This document shows positions 61,983 through 64,000 of a stretch of DNA of 64,000 nt, in pieces. The notes under the pieces were generated by a model that was not told the DNA's origin, did no database searches, and worked only from the letters and a program-made list of their open reading frames with translations. Source of the stretch: Bacteroidales bacterium UBA5349 (GTDB lineage: Bacteria > Bacteroidota > Bacteroidia > Bacteroidales > Tenuifilaceae); NCBI GenBank assembly GCA_002410065.1, contig DHQB01000007.1, forward strand, positions 62,001 to 126,000, given 5' to 3'. A program made the position numbers and the translations under genes. Position 1 is the stretch's first letter. Each line of letters begins with the position of its first letter.

Positions 61983-62003
61983 GTGATATTATTTTAATAT
62001 CAC
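61983..62003. promoter_or_regulatory. Operator candidate: 9-bp perfect palindrome at the SPFH promoter
   Basis: GTGATATTA (61983-61991), TTT, TAATATCAC (61995-62003). It starts at the -7 element and covers the predicted transcription start, 15 nt before the SPFH start codon. Confidence 0.6.
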
Positions 62004-62034
62004 AAATATATCATAATGAATTTTTATTAACAAA
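62003..62034 (-). promoter_or_regulatory. Consensus Bacteroidota promoter for SPFH-RHH operon
   Basis: On the minus strand TTTG (62031-62034), 20-nt spacer, TATATTTG (62003-62010): both elements match the TTTG/TAnnTTTG consensus. Confidence 0.75.
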
Positions 62035-62063
62035 AAAAAACCAGAAATTATTCTGGTTTTTAT
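62033..62063 (-). terminator. Rho-independent terminator of the sigma factor operon
   Basis: AAAAACCAGAA (62036-62046) / TTCTGGTTTTT (62051-62061) perfect stem with a 4-nt loop, followed on the minus strand by a U run (A9 at 62032-62040). It lies 20 nt after the stop of the 62-aa gene. Confidence 0.85.
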
Positions 62064-62081
62064 CAATTTTTTATTACCCAT

Positions 62082-62270
62082 TTAAATGCTTTCAAGAATT
62101 TTTGTTAGAACGTAACCCGGAATATCAAGAGTCGAATCATCAATTCCTTTTAGCAGGTTCTGAAATACATCAATGGGTTCATATAGATTGCTCAGCAAAA
62201 GGGAATCATCCGTTAGGGAGCTATTGTATTGCTGATAAATCCAAAGTAGAGTTGTAGAGTTTTGATGCAT
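62082..62270 (-). CDS. Small protein downstream of the sigma factor (62 aa)
   Basis: ATG at 62268-62270, reading MHQNSTTLLWIYQQYNSSLTDDSLLLSNLYE and ending in VLTKILESI. Soluble, helical, acidic. It lies 59 nt after the sigma factor stop and directly before the shared terminator, so it looks like part of that transcript. No family recognised. It may be a regulator of the sigma factor, but that is speculation. Confidence 0.5.
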   Translation of the reverse strand: MHQNSTTLLWIYQQYNSSLTDDSLLLSNLYEPIDVFQNLLKGIDDSTLDIPGYVLTKILESI

Positions 62271-62329
62271 AGGCACATTTATGGATTAGTTACCACATAA
62301 ACGAGCATCATACTCCAATTATTGTTTTG

Positions 62330-62917
62330 CTATAACGTTAATTCCATATTTTTTTCCTGCATTACTTTTCTCATATTTATCAGAGCATAACGCATTCTGC
62401 CTAAAGCTGTGTTTATGCTAACATTAGTTTGTTCGGCAATTTCTTTAAAGCTTAGGCCAGCATAATGCCTTAGCATTACAACTTCCTTTTGTTCATCGGG
62501 AAGTTCTTCTACCAGAGATCTAACCTCACTAAGTATCTGCTCAAATACCATGAGTTCTTCCACATTTTTATCGGAAAATTTTGGAGAGTTAAATACATCT
62601 ATCTCCGATTGATCGTTCGAGTATGTTTTTAACTGCTTTTCCCTCCTAAAGTGATCAATAATCAGGTTATGAGCTATCCTCATCACCCACGAAACAAATC
62701 GCCCATTATCAGTGTACTTATTCTCTTGAAGCGATTTTATCACCTTAATAAAGGTATCCTGAAAAATATCCTCGGCAATGGTATGGTTCTTAACGAGTAG
62801 TAGAATATACCCGAAAACCCTTTTCCTATGCCTGCGAATTAGCAACTCAATTGCCATCTGATTGCCCAATATAAACTGATTGATCAGTTCATTATCAGAA
62901 AGATTACTCTGTATCAA
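62330..62917 (-). CDS. RNA polymerase ECF-type sigma factor
   Basis: Region 2 (IRRHRKRVFGYILLLVKNHTIAEDIFQDTFIKVIKSL, WVMRIAHNLIIDHFRREK) and region 4 (LPDEQKEVVMLRHYAGLSFKEIAEQTNVSINTALGRMRYALINM) define a sigma-70 ECF factor of 195 aa. The start is the TTG at 62915-62917, supported by AAGGAGG 5 nt upstream. No transmembrane anti-sigma gene is adjacent. Confidence 0.92.
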   Translation of the reverse strand: MIQSNLSDNELINQFILGNQMAIELLIRRHRKRVFGYILLLVKNHTIAEDIFQDTFIKVIKSLQENKYTDNGRFVSWVMRIAHNLIIDHFRREKQLKTYSNDQSEIDVFNSPKFSDKNVEELMVFEQILSEVRSLVEELPDEQKEVVMLRHYAGLSFKEIAEQTNVSINTALGRMRYALINMRKVMQEKNMELTL

Positions 62918-62922
62918 AACTA

Positions 62923-62929
62923 CCTCCTT
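62923..62929 (-). promoter_or_regulatory. Strong Shine-Dalgarno (AAGGAGG) deciding a TTG start
   Basis: AAGGAGG on the minus strand, 5 nt before the TTG start of the ECF sigma gene. Perfect SD sequences are rare in this window, so it argues that TTG is the real start. Confidence 0.7.
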
Positions 62930-63117
62930 ACTTTATTGATTAACTAGGTAGAAGTGGGGCAATAGGCAATAGATTTTTTTGATTAGTAGATAAAATTATA
63001 TCATTTATTGTGCCAAATAAGCAAAAAAAACAATACAAAACAAGTCTCATGAACATTTTGCCCGTTTTTTCATTTCTTATAGTGATAATATTTTATAGAA
63101 AAGCGGCAATCTTTAGG

Positions 63118-63125
63118 TAACTTTG
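63118..63125 (+). promoter_or_regulatory. -7 element (TAACTTTG) upstream of uvrA
   Basis: TAnnTTTG match 21 nt before the uvrA ATG at 63147; no TTTG at the standard spacing. Confidence 0.4.
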
Positions 63126-63146
63126 TCGGTTAACTTTTTCTAAACA

Positions 63147-64000
63147 ATGCAAAGCAAAGAGGTTATATCCATTAAAGGGGCAAGGGTTCACAATCTAAAG
63201 AACGTATCTGTTGATATTCCAAGAAACAAACTTGTTGTTGTATCGGGTTTATCAGGATCAGGGAAATCATCATTAGCTTTTGATACTCTTTATGCCGAAG
63301 GGCAACGACGCTATGTCGAAAGTCTCTCAGCCTATGCTAGGCAATTCCTTGGCCGAATCACCAAACCCGAAGTAGATCTTATTAGCGGAATTCCACCTGC
63401 AATAGCCATTGAGCAAAAGGTGAATACGCACAACCCTCGATCAACAGTTGGGACATCTACAGAAATATACGACTACCTAAAGTTGCTTTTTGCCAGAGTA
63501 GGTAAAACATACTCGCCTGTAACGGGCAAGGAGGTTACAAAGCATAGCGTTACCGATGTAGTAAACCATATTGCTTCGCTCTCTGAGGGAGTAAAAACAA
63601 TGCTCCTATCACCTATCCAAATCATCGATGAGAAATCGGTTGAAGACAAACTAAAATCGCTGGCAAGCGAAGGATATACGCGTGTTGAGGTTGGCGGTAA
63701 GATTATCCGAATTGATAGCAACGAAACTCGGCAGCTAATCGCCATATCAAAAGCTAAAATAAAACTCGTAGTTGATAGGTTCTCCGTATCGCATGATGAT
63801 GATTTTTTAAGCAGATGCGCCGATTCTGTGCAAACCGCATTTGCCGAGGGCAATGGTGCCTGCATTCTTTCTGTTTTTGAGAGTGATAATAGGAATGACA
63901 TTGAATTCTCAAATCGCTTTGAAGCCGATGGGATAATTTTTGAAGAGCCAACAGAGCATCTTTTTAGCTTTAACAATCCATTGGGTGCTTGCCCTGTATG
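63147..64000 (+). CDS. uvrA: Excinuclease ABC subunit A (5' part)
   Basis: DNA-damage recognition ATPase of nucleotide excision repair. The first 284 codons are present and run to the window edge: MQSKEVISIKGARVHNLKN, Walker A SGLSGSGKSSLAFDT, YVESLSAYARQFLG, and the NPRSTVGTSTEIYDYLKLLFARVG signature are UvrA. The first zinc-finger position reads SPVTGKEV and not SPVCGxxV, as in many Bacteroidota. Start ATG at 63147. Confidence 0.95.
   Translation, partial: MQSKEVISIKGARVHNLKNVSVDIPRNKLVVVSGLSGSGKSSLAFDTLYAEGQRRYVESLSAYARQFLGRITKPEVDLISGIPPAIAIEQKVNTHNPRSTVGTSTEIYDYLKLLFARVGKTYSPVTGKEVTKHSVTDVVNHIASLSEGVKTMLLSPIQIIDEKSVEDKLKSLASEGYTRVEVGGKIIRIDSNETRQLIAISKAKIKLVVDRFSVSHDDDFLSRCADSVQTAFAEGNGACILSVFESDNRNDIEFSNRFEADGIIFEEPTEHLFSFNNPLGACPV

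Noticed and set aside
1..64000. tRNA, rRNA or CRISPR features
   Set aside because: No cloverleaf-like sequences, rRNA segments or regularly spaced direct repeats were noticed in the intergenic regions.

Overview
The window is an AT-rich chromosomal segment of a member of the Bacteroidota, probably Bacteroidales/Marinilabiliales-like, though I cannot place it more precisely. Support comes from typical family members (long NusB, FeoA-FeoB fusion, PUR-alpha DUF3276, S46 dipeptidyl-peptidase, HU/SPOR protein, membrane-anchored AraC regulator). Several genes are also preceded by the Bacteroidota promoter pattern TTTG - about 20 nt - TAnnTTTG, and most starts lack a Shine-Dalgarno sequence. Sequence is almost fully coding, with no rRNA, tRNA or CRISPR seen.

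Layout. 1-3.9 kb: end-truncated AraC-type regulator, a tandem SiaC-like phosphoprotein, ferritin and dnaX, whose gamma and tau parts lie in two frames joined at an A11 run. 4.0-17.3 kb: one long minus-strand chemosensory block (read right to left: receiver, large coiled-coil protein with a CheZ-like motif, STAS, CheY, CheA, CheW, CheR, a histidine-kinase-like protein lacking the phospho-histidine, CheD, CheB, DUF4407 membrane protein, GAF/PAS membrane sensor). It contains no methyl-accepting receptor. 17.5-18.4 kb: a transposase gene broken by an in-frame stop. 18.5-28.5 kb: Crp/Fnr regulator, receiver, HU-SPOR protein, metallopeptidase, nitroreductase, small membrane proteins, FMN-binding protein, calcium-type P-ATPase, NlpC/P60 hydrolase and Nudix hydrolase. 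28.5-31.4 kb: sulfate activation operon cysC-cysD-cysN. 31.4-37.0 kb: housekeeping genes (DjlA-like, coaE, YbbR, yajC, DUF1573, nusB, DUF3276). 37.2-39.7 kb: ferrous iron transporter. 39.8-42.3 kb: SOS-type module umuD, umuC and SRAP. 42.4-55.3 kb: exported peptidases, thiol-disulfide proteins, an SOS1-like Na+/H+ antiporter with a cyclic-nucleotide-binding domain, a LysM/periplasmic-binding protein and a CDF metal exporter. 55.5-64 kb: plsY, truA, an orphan adenine methylase, YfcE phosphoesterase, rsmE, hydrolase, an SPFH/ribbon-helix-helix pair with a well-defined promoter and palindrome, an ECF sigma factor and the start of uvrA.

The most unusual parts are the receptor-less chemosensory operon with its candidate CheY phosphatase, Asn-box kinase and DUF4407 partner, the dnaX frame change at A11, and the SPFH-RHH operon with a likely autoregulatory operator. 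Coding starts were moved inward where the longest open frame began at a weak codon or lay outside the family alignment; these choices are noted per gene.
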